From assembly GCA_910585725.1 (NCBI GenBank), contig CAJUFA010000012.1, positions 27,128-91,127 on the forward strand: DNA of 64,000 nt, read 5' to 3'. Position numbers and translations under genes: made by a program. Positions 25,221 through 34,058 of this stretch are shown here, piece after piece; position 1 is the first letter of the stretch, and the number at the start of each line of letters is the position of its first letter. Below the pieces are notes generated by a model that saw nothing but the letters and a program-made list of their open reading frames with translations, did no database searches and was not told the origin of the DNA. The stretch is from an uncultured Dorea sp. GTDB lineage: Bacteria; Bacillota; Clostridia; Lachnospirales; Lachnospiraceae.

Positions 25221-26693
25221 ATGAAAACAAGTGAAAAAAAGCAGGTGATGCAGGGAGCTTTTTGGAAATTTTTAGAAAGAATCGCGGCACAACTTGTTTC
25301 TCTCATAGTATCTATTATACTGGCGAGGATTATATCTCCGTCAGAATATGGTACAGTATCTCTTGTAACTGTTTTTGTAACAATTGCAACTGTTTTTGTG
25401 AACAGCGGATTTGGGCAGGCATTAATTCAAAAAAAAGATGCAGATAGTGTTGATTTTTCATCTGTCTTTTATTTTTCATTGATGTTTACCGGAATACTAT
25501 ATATGCTTTTATTTTTTGCGGCGGTTCCGATTGCTTCATTCTATGATATGCCGGTATTAATACCTATACTGAGAGTGTTATCAATAAATGTTCCGATAAT
25601 GGGAATAAATTCTATTCAGCAGGCGTATGTGTCCAGGCATATGAAATTTAAAAAATTTTTTTATGCAACGTTTATAGGGACGTGTATTTCTGCTGTAGTC
25701 GGTATATTTATGGCCTATATTGGATTTGGCGTATGGGCTTTGGTTGCTCAGACACTTACGAACTCAATAATAGATACTATTATTCTTCAAATTACTATTG
25801 GCTGGAAAATAACATTAGAGTTTTCGTTTGATAGAATAAGTAAACTATTAAGTTATGGTTGGAAATTGTTAGTACAAAGTTTTGTTCTGCAAATTTATAC
25901 TAGCCTTAGAAGCCTTATGATAGGGAAGTTTTATACTACTTCGGACTTATCTTTTTATACGAAAGGAAATCAATTTCCGGATTTGATAAGTACCAATATT
26001 GATACGGCGATAAATACAGCGTTGTTTCCGGCAATGTCAAAAAATCAGGAATCGCTTGATAGAGTAAAAATAATGGCAAGAAAGACCGTAAGTCTTACCT
26101 CTTATATTATGAATCCGATTCTTGTTGGATTTATGGCTATTGCCGAGCCTTTTGTCAGATTTTTGTTGACTGAGAAGTGGTTGCCCTGCGTTCCTTATTT
26201 GAGAATATGTTGTATTATCCTTCTGTTTAGAGCGCCTCAATCGGCAATTATTCAAGCTGTAAAAGCAATTGGACGAAGTGATAAGATTTTGAAATATGAT
26301 ATTCCGGTTAGAATATTCGCGCTAATCATTCTTCTGATTTCTTTGAGATATAATATTTTCTATTTTGCTTTATCAGAAATTGTAACGACAGTCTTAGGAA
26401 CGATTTTGTATATTACCATGTCAAAAAAGACTATTGATTATGGTGTGATGGAAGTCTGTAAAGATTTTATTTCTAATATTTTGATGTCGGTAATCATGGG
26501 GGTCTTTGTTTATTTTATCGGGGAATTATTACAATTTCCGACTTTATTGATTGTTTTAGTACAAATCGTTTCCGGAATTTTGATTTATATAATTTTATCA
26601 ATTTTCATAAAATCACAGAGTTATTATGAAGTGTTGAATATAATGACAGAACTTATAAAATCAAAAATAAAAAGAGGAAGAATTGATGTGTAG
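25221..26693 (+). CDS. Wzx-type oligosaccharide flippase (MOP superfamily)
   Basis: The 490-aa protein has about 12-14 transmembrane segments and the start typical of WzxC-like polysaccharide exporters: G-A-F-W-K-F-L-E-R-I, then S-I-I-L-A-R-I-I-S-P-S-E-Y-G and F-G-Q-A-L-I-Q-K. It is expected to move the lipid-linked repeat unit across the membrane, after which a polymerase joins units (a candidate lies at 29182). It begins directly at the stop of the pyruvyl transferase gene. It is the only flippase seen in the window. Confidence 0.94.
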   Translation: MKTSEKKQVMQGAFWKFLERIAAQLVSLIVSIILARIISPSEYGTVSLVTVFVTIATVFVNSGFGQALIQKKDADSVDFSSVFYFSLMFTGILYMLLFFAAVPIASFYDMPVLIPILRVLSINVPIMGINSIQQAYVSRHMKFKKFFYATFIGTCISAVVGIFMAYIGFGVWALVAQTLTNSIIDTIILQITIGWKITLEFSFDRISKLLSYGWKLLVQSFVLQIYTSLRSLMIGKFYTTSDLSFYTKGNQFPDLISTNIDTAINTALFPAMSKNQESLDRVKIMARKTVSLTSYIMNPILVGFMAIAEPFVRFLLTEKWLPCVPYLRICCIILLFRAPQSAIIQAVKAIGRSDKILKYDIPVRIFALIILLISLRYNIFYFALSEIVTTVLGTILYITMSKKTIDYGVMEVCKDFISNILMSVIMGVFVYFIGELLQFPTLLIVLVQIVSGILIYIILSIFIKSQSYYEVLNIMTELIKSKIKRGRIDV

Positions 26694-27858
26694 AGAACCA
26701 ATTCTATATCATAACTATGAAGATTGCTGTGGATGTACTGTGTGCAGCGCAATATGTCCTCGGGATGCTATCTCATTTCAGTATAATGAGGAAGGTTTTT
26801 TATATCCTGAGATTAATAGAGAGAATTGTATTGAATGTTTTTTGTGTGAAAAAATATGTTCTTTTCAGAAGGATATTAAATGTAGACAAGATATTACTTT
26901 AGAAAGAAAAATATATGCAGTTAAGCATAAACAAAATAATATAGTAAAGCAAAGTTCTTCTGGCGGTGCATTTACGGCGTTGTCGGATTACTTTATTTTG
27001 CACGGGAACGCGATTGCAAGCAGCGTTTATTTATGTGATGAAAAGGCGGTTGAATTTGCCATTTACACGGACAAAGATTCTCGTGATGATGCCAGAGGTT
27101 CAAAATATATCCAGGCAGAAACGGGAGAAGCATATAAGAAAATTTGCGAATGGCTTGTACTTCATCCACATCGGGAAATGATGATAGTTGGAACAGGCTG
27201 TCAAATCGCAGGATTAGATTTGTTGTTAAAGGAAAAACGGTTAAGAGAAAGGGTAGTATTGGTAGATTTGATATGCCATGGAGTATCGAGCTCAAAACTT
27301 TGGAAAGATTATTCTGGAGAACTGGAAAAAGATAAGTCAGGACGCATTTCTTATCTGACCTTTAAAAATAAAGATAACGGGTGGAAAAATCCGAGCGCAT
27401 TTGTGGTAATAAATAATAAAAGAGAGTCTATCAAACCGTTTTCTGAGTGGTTTTATAATGGGTGGATATTGCGTGAATCTTGCTACCAATGCCCGTATAC
27501 AAAAGTCGAAAGAACAGGTTCAGATATTACGATAGGCGATTACTGGGGAGTCGACGTAGTTAAACCTGAGTTTTATGATGAATGTGGGGTTTCATTGGTT
27601 ATTCTTCAAAGTAAAAAAGGGGAATATATTTTTGATAAAATAAAAAATGATATATATTTTGAAGAGGTTAGTAAAGGAATGTGTGCTCAGCCGCGATTGG
27701 TCTTTCCGGCTTCGCGTCCTAAAAATAGAGATAAATTTTGGAATGATATGAGAAAGAATGGAATAAAGTATTGCTCTGTACATTATACAGAGCAATCGGC
27801 ATTATCGTGGAGGCGCAGATTAAAAAAAATAGTTATAAAATATTTTATGAAAAAGTAA
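26686..27858 (+). CDS. F420-hydrogenase/dehydrogenase beta-subunit-like Fe-S protein
   Basis: The 390-aa protein has an N-terminal ferredoxin part with two 4Fe-4S motifs: C-C-G-C-T-V-C-S-A-I-C-P, then C-I-E-C-F-L-C-E-K-I-C. A FrhB_FdhB-type domain follows (S-S-S-G-G-A-F-T-A-L, G-T-G-C-Q-I-A-G, D-L-I-C-H-G-V-S-S, and S-D-I-T-I-G-D-Y-W-G). It starts at ATG 26686, overlapping the flippase stop, after AGAGGAAG. In polysaccharide loci such proteins are next to pyruvyl transferases; a redox role on a sugar or on pyruvate is suspected, but the reaction is not established. Flavin binding is likely. Confidence 0.9.
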   Translation: MCREPILYHNYEDCCGCTVCSAICPRDAISFQYNEEGFLYPEINRENCIECFLCEKICSFQKDIKCRQDITLERKIYAVKHKQNNIVKQSSSGGAFTALSDYFILHGNAIASSVYLCDEKAVEFAIYTDKDSRDDARGSKYIQAETGEAYKKICEWLVLHPHREMMIVGTGCQIAGLDLLLKEKRLRERVVLVDLICHGVSSSKLWKDYSGELEKDKSGRISYLTFKNKDNGWKNPSAFVVINNKRESIKPFSEWFYNGWILRESCYQCPYTKVERTGSDITIGDYWGVDVVKPEFYDECGVSLVILQSKKGEYIFDKIKNDIYFEEVSKGMCAQPRLVFPASRPKNRDKFWNDMRKNGIKYCSVHYTEQSALSWRRRLKKIVIKYFMKK

Positions 27859-27923
27859 TGTATAGAACGGATAGTTTTATTATAATAATGATCATACAAT
27901 ACTGCATAGGAAGGTAGAAGGGA

Positions 27924-29000
27924 ATGTTGGAGAAGAATATAGATCTGACAGGAAAGACCGTGCTGATTACCGGCGCCGCCGGATTTATCGGAGCGAATCT
28001 ATCTGTGGAGCTTCTTAAAAAAGAGAAATATATCCGAATTGTGGGGGTGGACAGTCTGAACGACTACTATGATGTGTCGTTAAAAGAGTATCGGCTGACA
28101 CAGATTGAAGCTGTCCGGAACGAGGTGTCTGGTGAGTTCATTTTCATAAAGGGGAATATTGCAGATAAGGAAATAGTTTCGAAAGCATTTTCAAAATATC
28201 AGCCGGATATTGTTGTGAACCTGGCCGCTCAGGCAGGAGTGAGATACAGTATTACAAATCCCGACGCTTATATAGAAGCGAATATCATAGGATTTTACAA
28301 TATATTAGAAGCCTGCCGCCATAGTTATGACGACGGCAGGGAGGGCGTAAAGCATCTAATCTATGCCAGTTCATCTTCGGTGTACGGAAACAATGAGAAG
28401 GTTCCGTATGCCACAGAAGATAAAGCAGACAATCCTGTGTCTTTATATGCCGCCACTAAGAAATCCAATGAACTTTTCGCACATGCATATGCGAAACTGT
28501 ATGGTATTCCCGCTACAGGTCTTCGGTTTTTTACCGTCTATGGTCCGGCTGGACGACCGGATATGGCATATTTTGGTTTTACGAATAAGCTGGTGAAGGG
28601 TGAGACCATCAAAATTTTCAATTATGGGAATTGCAAGAGGGACTTTACATATATTGATGATATTGTAAGAGGAATCATTGCGGTTATGCAGCGGAAACCT
28701 TCTGCGAATGAAAGCGGGATTCCGTATAAGCTTTACAACATCGGCAATAATCATCCGGAGAATCTGTTAGAATTTGTTGCAGTTTTGGAACAAGAATTGA
28801 AGAGAGCAGGGATATTGTCCCAAAGTTATGATATTGATTCGCATATAAGGCTTGTTGGTATGCAGCCCGGAGATGTGGAGATGACTTATGCAGATATCGG
28901 CGGACTTGAGGATGATTTTGGATTTAGACCGGAGACATCCTTAAGAGAAGGACTGAGGAGGTTCGCACAGTGGTATAGAGAATATCGTTATTTAGAGTAG
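27924..29000 (+). CDS. NAD-dependent UDP-sugar epimerase (UDP-glucuronate 4-epimerase-like)
   Basis: The 358-aa protein is an extended short-chain dehydrogenase: T-G-A-A-G-F-I-G binds NAD, V-D-S-L-N-D-Y-Y is the ribose-binding part typical of UDP-glucuronate epimerases, S-S-S-V-Y-G and Y-A-A-T-K-K carry the catalytic Ser/Tyr/Lys, and R-F-F-T-V-Y-G-P-A-G-R-P-D-M-A follows. It probably makes UDP-galacturonate for the glycan, but 4-epimerases for neutral sugars cannot be excluded. Base composition is less A+T-rich than the genes just before it, which marks a mosaic boundary. Confidence 0.9.
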   Translation: MLEKNIDLTGKTVLITGAAGFIGANLSVELLKKEKYIRIVGVDSLNDYYDVSLKEYRLTQIEAVRNEVSGEFIFIKGNIADKEIVSKAFSKYQPDIVVNLAAQAGVRYSITNPDAYIEANIIGFYNILEACRHSYDDGREGVKHLIYASSSSVYGNNEKVPYATEDKADNPVSLYAATKKSNELFAHAYAKLYGIPATGLRFFTVYGPAGRPDMAYFGFTNKLVKGETIKIFNYGNCKRDFTYIDDIVRGIIAVMQRKPSANESGIPYKLYNIGNNHPENLLEFVAVLEQELKRAGILSQSYDIDSHIRLVGMQPGDVEMTYADIGGLEDDFGFRPETSLREGLRRFAQWYREYRYLE

Positions 29001-29076
29001 CGGCAAGAACCCAAAAGCGATGGGAGTCAGAGCGTATAGGTTACCTATGAAGATTTGTATATCAGGATTTAAAGAG

Positions 29077-29114
29077 AATTGCCAGCCTTATGGAGAAGTA
29101 AGGCTGGCAAATTT
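29077..29114. terminator. Terminator between convergent genes
   Basis: TTGCCAGCCTTA (29079-29090) pairs perfectly with TAAGGCTGGCAA (29099-29110) around an eight-base loop, flanked by A-rich and T-rich bases. It lies between the plus-strand epimerase gene and the minus-strand polymerase gene and can serve both. A second, smaller hairpin (CTGTT/AACAG, 29149-29161) followed by CTTTTT in the minus direction may add to ending the minus-strand gene. Confidence 0.8.
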
Positions 29115-29181
29115 ACGGTCCAAAGAATTGACAGTAATTAGAAAAAGCCTGTTTTGAACAGTAATTGGATAATCTTGGTCA

Positions 29182-30729
29182 TTATGCAGACTTAAGCTTA
29201 AGATTATTGGTTGTGAATCCCTTTCCATTCGCGAATCCCAGGAATATGAACAGAAGCGGCAGATGATAAATGGCGCATGCGTTCGTCAGACCCTGGACAA
29301 GGAAGAGGGCGAGGGTAAAGGCGACAATTATCTGAGAATTACTTTTCCGCCAGTTCTTAAGCGCATTAACAAGCGTTGAGATAAGAAGTCCGAAATATCC
29401 GATCAGCCCGATAAGACCCATGTTCAAAGTGATCTGAAGTATCTCACAGTGGGGATCATTGAAGATTTTTCCGTTCGGAAAATAAGTGCTTTTTCCTAAG
29501 AAATTCACTTGACAGTTTAAACCGCAGCCCACCAGTTTACGGCCTAAAGGAGCATTTGCCAATGCACTTCCTGTAACCCGCCACATATAACCGCGTTCGT
29601 TGAAGGTTTTATCAGTAAGTACCAGACGCTGCAATACGGAATCCTGGGTCAGACGGCTGCTCATAATATTCGCGTACAGGATACAGAGGATAAATAACAG
29701 TCCGGCAGCGAATGTCGCGAACAGAAGTTGTTTTCTTATTCCGGCTAATTTCTCCCGAAGTAGTCCGCTGTGCCATCTCAGTATTACGATTAAGAGCAGA
29801 CAGCATAGAAGATCCAAAATCAATATCTCGTTCTTCATAAGTAATAGAGCCGCGCCCTTGAAGGGGAGCATCTTCTTCTCAAAGAAAAACAGCAGTACTT
29901 TGATGGTGAGTTTGGTCCCAAAGTATATACCTGCGATATGCACGTACCGTTCAGCCCAGTCGGGGCTTTCAAGAGCAAAATATCCCAATAAGATCATTCC
30001 GAATATGATTGTCAGAATCGCGGCGTCTGTTTTGATGAGATAAATAAACAGAATTGCGACATATATGTAAACGCCATACAAGATCTGTGAAAAGCGATCT
30101 TTGCAGGTCATATACAGAACGATGATCGGCGGCAGAGCAAGACAGACATAGCAGGTGTTGCAGTTTGTGTTGCTTAACGGCGTAAGAAAGAGCGCCAATT
30201 CCGAAGGAATGATTCCGTCCTGAATATAAAAAATATTTATGCCGCAGGCACAAAAGATTCCGATGATGTAGATAATGGCGCTGCCCGCCATCCATCCCCA
30301 CAGAATAATCTTGTGAAACACACCGTATTGCCTGACGGCAAAAAATACCATGATACCAAGGAGCAGACACAGGCTGCTTATATTTCTGGAGACTACTCCA
30401 AAGAGAGATTTGTGTATGTTTAGTGAAAATATGGTAGATAAAATAACTGCCAGTACCAGAAGCAATGCGAATGCAGCAGGCGTAATCTTAAAAGGCGGTA
30501 GAAATAGGCCGTCCTGTTTTAACCAGTTGAGCACAGTCTTGACTACAGCCAGAAGCATGATACAGGCATATGTAATTGTTGCAACCAGGAAAAAATTGGT
30601 TTTATCGTTATCCAGGTTAAAAAGTTTCTGCGTATTAAATACCGGAAATATGACTAACATGATGAGAATATACAGGCAGGTTCCGTTTATACTCACCCAG
30701 TCTATGATTTTATTGGTAGATTTGTCCAT
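29182..30729 (-). CDS. O-antigen polymerase/ligase-like membrane protein (Wzy/WaaL type)
   Basis: The 515-aa protein has about 11-12 hydrophobic segments. A large external loop near residues 360-420 contains R-G-Y-M-W-R-V-T-G-S-A-L and G-C-G-L-N-C-Q-V, with F-N-D-P-H-C-E-I-L-Q just after. The pattern R-x-x-x-W ... G-x-G ... H-x-x-x-L is that of the O-antigen ligase/polymerase family. It may join the repeat units exported by the Wzx-type flippase, or attach glycan to protein or another acceptor. It is the only gene on this strand in the glycan region and has its own promoter, so it could be expressed separately. Confidence 0.85.
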   Translation of the reverse strand: MDKSTNKIIDWVSINGTCLYILIMLVIFPVFNTQKLFNLDNDKTNFFLVATITYACIMLLAVVKTVLNWLKQDGLFLPPFKITPAAFALLLVLAVILSTIFSLNIHKSLFGVVSRNISSLCLLLGIMVFFAVRQYGVFHKIILWGWMAGSAIIYIIGIFCACGINIFYIQDGIIPSELALFLTPLSNTNCNTCYVCLALPPIIVLYMTCKDRFSQILYGVYIYVAILFIYLIKTDAAILTIIFGMILLGYFALESPDWAERYVHIAGIYFGTKLTIKVLLFFFEKKMLPFKGAALLLMKNEILILDLLCCLLLIVILRWHSGLLREKLAGIRKQLLFATFAAGLLFILCILYANIMSSRLTQDSVLQRLVLTDKTFNERGYMWRVTGSALANAPLGRKLVGCGLNCQVNFLGKSTYFPNGKIFNDPHCEILQITLNMGLIGLIGYFGLLISTLVNALKNWRKSNSQIIVAFTLALFLVQGLTNACAIYHLPLLFIFLGFANGKGFTTNNLKLKSA

Positions 30730-30765
30730 AGTCTGTTAACCCTCTCTTGTAATTATTTTTTATTC

Positions 30766-30794
30766 ATTCTATCATGAATGCTTGTATAAGACAA
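30766..30794 (-). promoter_or_regulatory. Promoter of the minus-strand polymerase/ligase gene
   Basis: On the minus strand, TTGTCT (30794-30789) and TAGAAT (30771-30766) are 17 bases apart, with TG one base before the -10 box (TGATAGAAT). This is a good vegetative promoter match, 37 bases before the start codon of the gene that ends at 29182. Confidence 0.7.
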
Positions 30795-30838
30795 ATCATA
30801 AATAATATAATATATATACTTTATTCGTTAAGTTTTAT

Positions 30839-30846
30839 GTTATAAT
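30839..30846 (+). promoter_or_regulatory. Extended -10 promoter candidate for the secreted-protein genes
   Basis: TGTTATAAT (TATAAT at 30841-30846) lies in a very A+T-rich part of the gap between divergent genes. The -35 position is weak. It would read toward the gene at 30966, about 120 bases on; the gap holds nothing else I recognise. Confidence 0.5.
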
Positions 30847-30965
30847 GACGATATATATAAAAAGATTAATTATAGGAAATCTTTATGGACTTATGAAGGA
30901 TATTGTGGAGATAGGGGCGCATAGAAGATGCATTTGGATGTATTTTTAATGTAGGAGGAAGGCAG

Positions 30966-32012
30966 ATGACGTTAAAGCGGAGAAGAAGTATCAGAGGTAT
31001 TATATCTATGATATTGTTTGCGGCGATATTGGGCATGGCTGCGCCTGCTGACACGCAGGGAGCGGAAGCAAAAAAAGCTGTTTTGGGAGATAAGAAGAAA
31101 CCGGAGGAAAAAGCTGCCGATGCGGAAGACGGAGCGCAGGCAGACGAGGAAATAAAAGAGGATGCTGCCGAAGAGGATAAGGAAGTAAAAGAAGAAGTCT
31201 CTGAAGCAGACGGGGAGACAGAAGAAGACGCTGAAGCCGGCGGGGAAGCAGAAGAAAATCTCTCCGAAGCAGACGAAGAAAGCTCAGATGCAGCCGACGA
31301 CGGGGCAATAATGGTTCCTGTGCCGATTTATAATTATGATATTGCCAATGTAGTGATACCGACTTCCTATTCTGTAGCGCTTAACCCCTATGAGCTGCCG
31401 ATCAAGACCAAAGACGGTACGGTGTCTTCAGCGCAGGTGGTGTCTCAGAATTATGGTATAGTGAATAAGAGTACAAGGGATAAGGTTGTGACGGCAACTT
31501 TTACCATAGAGGATGAGAACGCAGGGAAAATTGTGTTTGTGGGAACCAAAGAGGAAGCCTTAAATGCGGATAAGGATACTTTTGCAGTATATCTGTCGGT
31601 AGTACCGGCAGATGATACAGGAATTAAAATAGACGGCAGTGATGCGGATAAAGATACATCAGACGAAGCGTTATCAAATGTTACGATGAATAAGGCAGAA
31701 GATCATGCGATAGTGCTGTCAGAAGGAGAGAGCCAGATCTCCTTCAAACTTTCCAGGGCGGTTTATGAGTTTGGAGGCAGTGAAGAGATCGTATTGGATT
31801 CCGAAGAAAATGCGGATGAGATGCCTGTGTTGACTGGTCTGGCGGCGGACAGCGGGGGAATTACTGCGTTCACTTTTGACGGTGTGATGAATCCGAAGGC
31901 GGATTGGTCAAAGTTAACGAAAGGTGTAAGAATTTCCGTCACATATGATTATGATAATGCCGTCGGTGATGAGAAGATCGTTGAGGGGACCGGAGCTATA
32001 ATCGAAAAATAG
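30966..32012 (+). CDS. Secreted surface protein with acidic linker (paralogue of the 32795 product)
   Basis: The 348-aa protein has a signal peptide (basic RRR, then I-S-M-I-L-F-A-A-I-L-G-M-A, with likely cleavage near A-P-A-D or G-A-E-A). A Glu/Ala/Asp-rich linker (residues about 40-115) follows, then a domain that starts P-V-P-I-Y-N-Y-D-I-A-N-V-V-I-P-T-S-Y. That domain aligns along its whole length with the 32795 product: both have P-T-S-Y-x-V-A-x-N-P, N-Y-G-I-x-N-K-S, V-V-P-A-D and F-T-F-D-G. No LPxTG or SLH anchor is visible. I do not recognise a named family; a structural surface or fibre role is only a suggestion. Confidence 0.7.
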   Translation: MTLKRRRSIRGIISMILFAAILGMAAPADTQGAEAKKAVLGDKKKPEEKAADAEDGAQADEEIKEDAAEEDKEVKEEVSEADGETEEDAEAGGEAEENLSEADEESSDAADDGAIMVPVPIYNYDIANVVIPTSYSVALNPYELPIKTKDGTVSSAQVVSQNYGIVNKSTRDKVVTATFTIEDENAGKIVFVGTKEEALNADKDTFAVYLSVVPADDTGIKIDGSDADKDTSDEALSNVTMNKAEDHAIVLSEGESQISFKLSRAVYEFGGSEEIVLDSEENADEMPVLTGLAADSGGITAFTFDGVMNPKADWSKLTKGVRISVTYDYDNAVGDEKIVEGTGAIIEK

Positions 32013-32193
32013 GCGTTATGGCGTAAAAAGCAGGTATATATAGGGAAGTTGAAGTTTTTGCTATTTTTTAAAATCTGCTAAAGAAATCTAAGGATATGCC
32101 GATTACTATTACAGAAGTTTATATATTATATTATATATTGATGAGCAAGTACGATATGAATTAGAATATTCATATAAAGAAAGGAATTGTAAT

Positions 32194-32772
32194 ATGTCCA
32201 ATCAAGAAGAAAAGTCTAATCAGGAAGAAAGGTCCAGACAAGAAGGAGCGTCTGGACAGGAAGGAGTATCCAGTCAGGAAGAGAACCAAAAGGTAAGGCG
32301 AAAGAAGCGCATGATAATCATAGCTTTTGTTATTTTGCTTGTTGCGCTGATCATCTGCATTCTTCTCTTGCTGCGCAAGCCAGAGGAAGAAGGACGGAAT
32401 TTTGTAGACAGAGACAATGTAGATACTATTATGGAAGATATGACTGAGAAGGTTGCAGAAGGTATGTTTGAATGTATGATGACTACCGAATGGACTTTTG
32501 AGAATGGGGATTCCGAGTCGCCGAACGCCTATGTTGCGAATGTTGAGAATAACCGGTATACGATATATTTTGATGTATACGAGAAAGAGAGTAATGAGCT
32601 GCTGTACTCATCTCCGCTTCTCCCGGTTGGAACAGAGATCCGCAATATTAAGCTGGATAAGAAATTAGCCGCAGGCGAGTATAAGGCTGTGGTTATGTAT
32701 ACCCTGGTGGATGATGATGAACAAGAAGTGAGTTCTGCGGGCTTCAATATTACGATTTCTATCAACAACTAA
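32194..32772 (+). CDS. Single-pass membrane protein with hexapeptide repeats and extracellular beta domain
   Basis: The 192-aa protein begins with five S-x-Q-E-x-x hexapeptides (residues 2-31). A basic stop-transfer patch (V-R-R-K-K-R) and one transmembrane helix (about 40-60) follow, then an outside domain rich in beta strands (Y-T-I-Y-F-D-V-Y-E-K, and A-A-G-E-Y-K-A-V-V-M-Y-T-L). Basic residues before the helix suggest the N-terminus is inside. It lies between two secreted paralogues and may anchor or help assemble them. No family recognised. The start follows GAAAGGAAT. Confidence 0.75.
   Translation: MSNQEEKSNQEERSRQEGASGQEGVSSQEENQKVRRKKRMIIIAFVILLVALIICILLLLRKPEEEGRNFVDRDNVDTIMEDMTEKVAEGMFECMMTTEWTFENGDSESPNAYVANVENNRYTIYFDVYEKESNELLYSSPLLPVGTEIRNIKLDKKLAAGEYKAVVMYTLVDDDEQEVSSAGFNITISINN
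32197..32286 (+). repeat. Five in-frame 18-base tandem repeats
   Basis: Five adjacent 18-base units each encode Ser-x-Gln-Glu-(Glu/Gly)-x at the start of the membrane protein. The third bases have drifted, so the units are not recent copies. Units in multiples of 18 could be gained or lost without breaking the frame. Confidence 0.85.
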
Positions 32773-32794
32773 AAAAATAATAGGAGGAGAAAAC

Positions 32795-33934
32795 ATGAAA
32801 CTAAAAAGCATGAAAAAGGTGCTCGCAGCGGCATTGAGCACGACGATGGTTATGGGCATGTCAATGACAGCATTGGCATCAGGTACCATAACAGGGACAA
32901 CACCAACAAAACCTGTTGCAGGAGGAAGTATAACAGCGCCGATCTATAGCTATGATACCACTAATGTAGTGGTACCTACATCTTATGGTGTTGCGTTCAA
33001 TCCTGATGGATTGAATATTACAGTGAGTACACAACCTGCAGTTACTACGACATCTACAATTGCATCTAAAAACTATGGTATCATCAATAAGAGCAGCAAA
33101 GATAAGCTTGTAAAAGTCGGTTTTAACATAACATCTACCGAACCAACTGAATCTGTTACTTTTGTAGATACAAAAGATGCGGCTACGACAGATGCTGAAA
33201 AAGGAGAGTATAAGATATACTTAGAAGTAGTGCCGGCAGATACTACAGATGTTCAGATTTATGATGCCAGTGGTAATCCAGAAGCGCCTACTACACAGAC
33301 TGCGCCGTCTTCATTGGCACATGTTAAGATGGATAAAGCAACTTCCACAGTACCTATGAGATTGGGTGACAATCAAGTGGCGTTTAAGCTTGGAAAAGCA
33401 ACATATGCGTTAAAAGGTGGTTCTCTTGATCTGGACGGTAGTCTCACTGATAATGACGTTAGCACGTTGTATGAGCCAAAGACTTTGGATACTACTGCAG
33501 GAGTTACGGGATTTACTTTTGACGGTGCAATGAATAGCAATGCAGATTGGACGAAGGTAAGTGGAAAGATCGAAATTACGCCGACTTACACCGTCGAGAC
33601 GACAGATAATACGGTTACCGTTTTGGATGGAACAGGCGCGATGGCTGAGCTTGGTCCGCAGGTTAGCGTATCATCAACTGGATTGGTTACTATGACAGGT
33701 CTTACTGCTGATGCTAATTTTAAAGCATTGAGAATTGAAAACGCCGGCGGTGTGTTTGATGCTGACGCATCACCTGTAACATGGAATACAGCTAATTATA
33801 GCGCAGAAACTGGTGGTACTGTTACATGTCAGCTTGGAGATGGCTGGCTTGGTACTTTACGCGGAATATCAGGTAAAGCACATTTGGATTTGACAGACGG
33901 TACTACAGTAACGACAGTTATAACTATTCCGTAG
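32795..33934 (+). CDS. Secreted surface protein (paralogue of the 30966 product)
   Basis: The 379-aa protein has a clear signal peptide (K-S-M-K-K-V-L-A-A-A-L-S-T-T-M-V-M-G-M-S, cleavage after A-L-A-S). A domain homologous to the 30966 product follows, without the acidic linker (T-A-P-I-Y-S-Y-D-T-T-N-V-V-V-P-T-S-Y). A C-terminal extension of about 95 residues, rich in Thr, Val and Gly, is absent from its paralogue. The mature protein is rich in Thr/Ser and almost free of Cys, as in abundant surface proteins. The ribosome binding site TAGGAGGAG is very strong, which suggests high expression. There is no sorting signal or S-layer domain. Function unknown. Confidence 0.75.
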   Translation: MKLKSMKKVLAAALSTTMVMGMSMTALASGTITGTTPTKPVAGGSITAPIYSYDTTNVVVPTSYGVAFNPDGLNITVSTQPAVTTTSTIASKNYGIINKSSKDKLVKVGFNITSTEPTESVTFVDTKDAATTDAEKGEYKIYLEVVPADTTDVQIYDASGNPEAPTTQTAPSSLAHVKMDKATSTVPMRLGDNQVAFKLGKATYALKGGSLDLDGSLTDNDVSTLYEPKTLDTTAGVTGFTFDGAMNSNADWTKVSGKIEITPTYTVETTDNTVTVLDGTGAMAELGPQVSVSSTGLVTMTGLTADANFKALRIENAGGVFDADASPVTWNTANYSAETGGTVTCQLGDGWLGTLRGISGKAHLDLTDGTTVTTVITIP

Positions 33935-33974
33935 AACTAAACAAATGATTAAAAATATCTAAATAAATAATTTT

Positions 33975-34017
33975 TGATTAAGTAGATACATTTATTATTA
34001 AAGTATCTACTTAATCA
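33975..34017 (+). terminator. Terminator after the secreted-protein gene
   Basis: TGATTAAGTAGATAC (33975-33989) pairs perfectly with GTATCTACTTAATCA (34003-34017) around a 13-base A+T-rich loop, followed by TTTGTATTT. The stem is long but poor in G+C. It separates the secreted-protein genes from the second glycan cluster. Confidence 0.65.
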
Positions 34018-34058
34018 TTTGTATTTCAATATTAAGTGTGAAAAGGTTATGAGAGCAG

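Noticed and set aside
32154..32175. ATATGAAT/ATTCATAT hairpin before the membrane-protein gene
   Set aside because: It is short and A+T-only, likely by chance in this composition; no regulator is linked to it.
30966..33934. WxL-type or pilin (LPxTG) surface system
   Set aside because: No paired W-x-L motifs in the usual place, no LPxTG or SLH signal and no sortase gene nearby; left as an unassigned family.
33975..34017. Inverted repeat as border of an invertible promoter
   Set aside because: The two arms are only 13 bases apart, too close to flip a promoter, and no recombinase gene is present; a terminator explains it.
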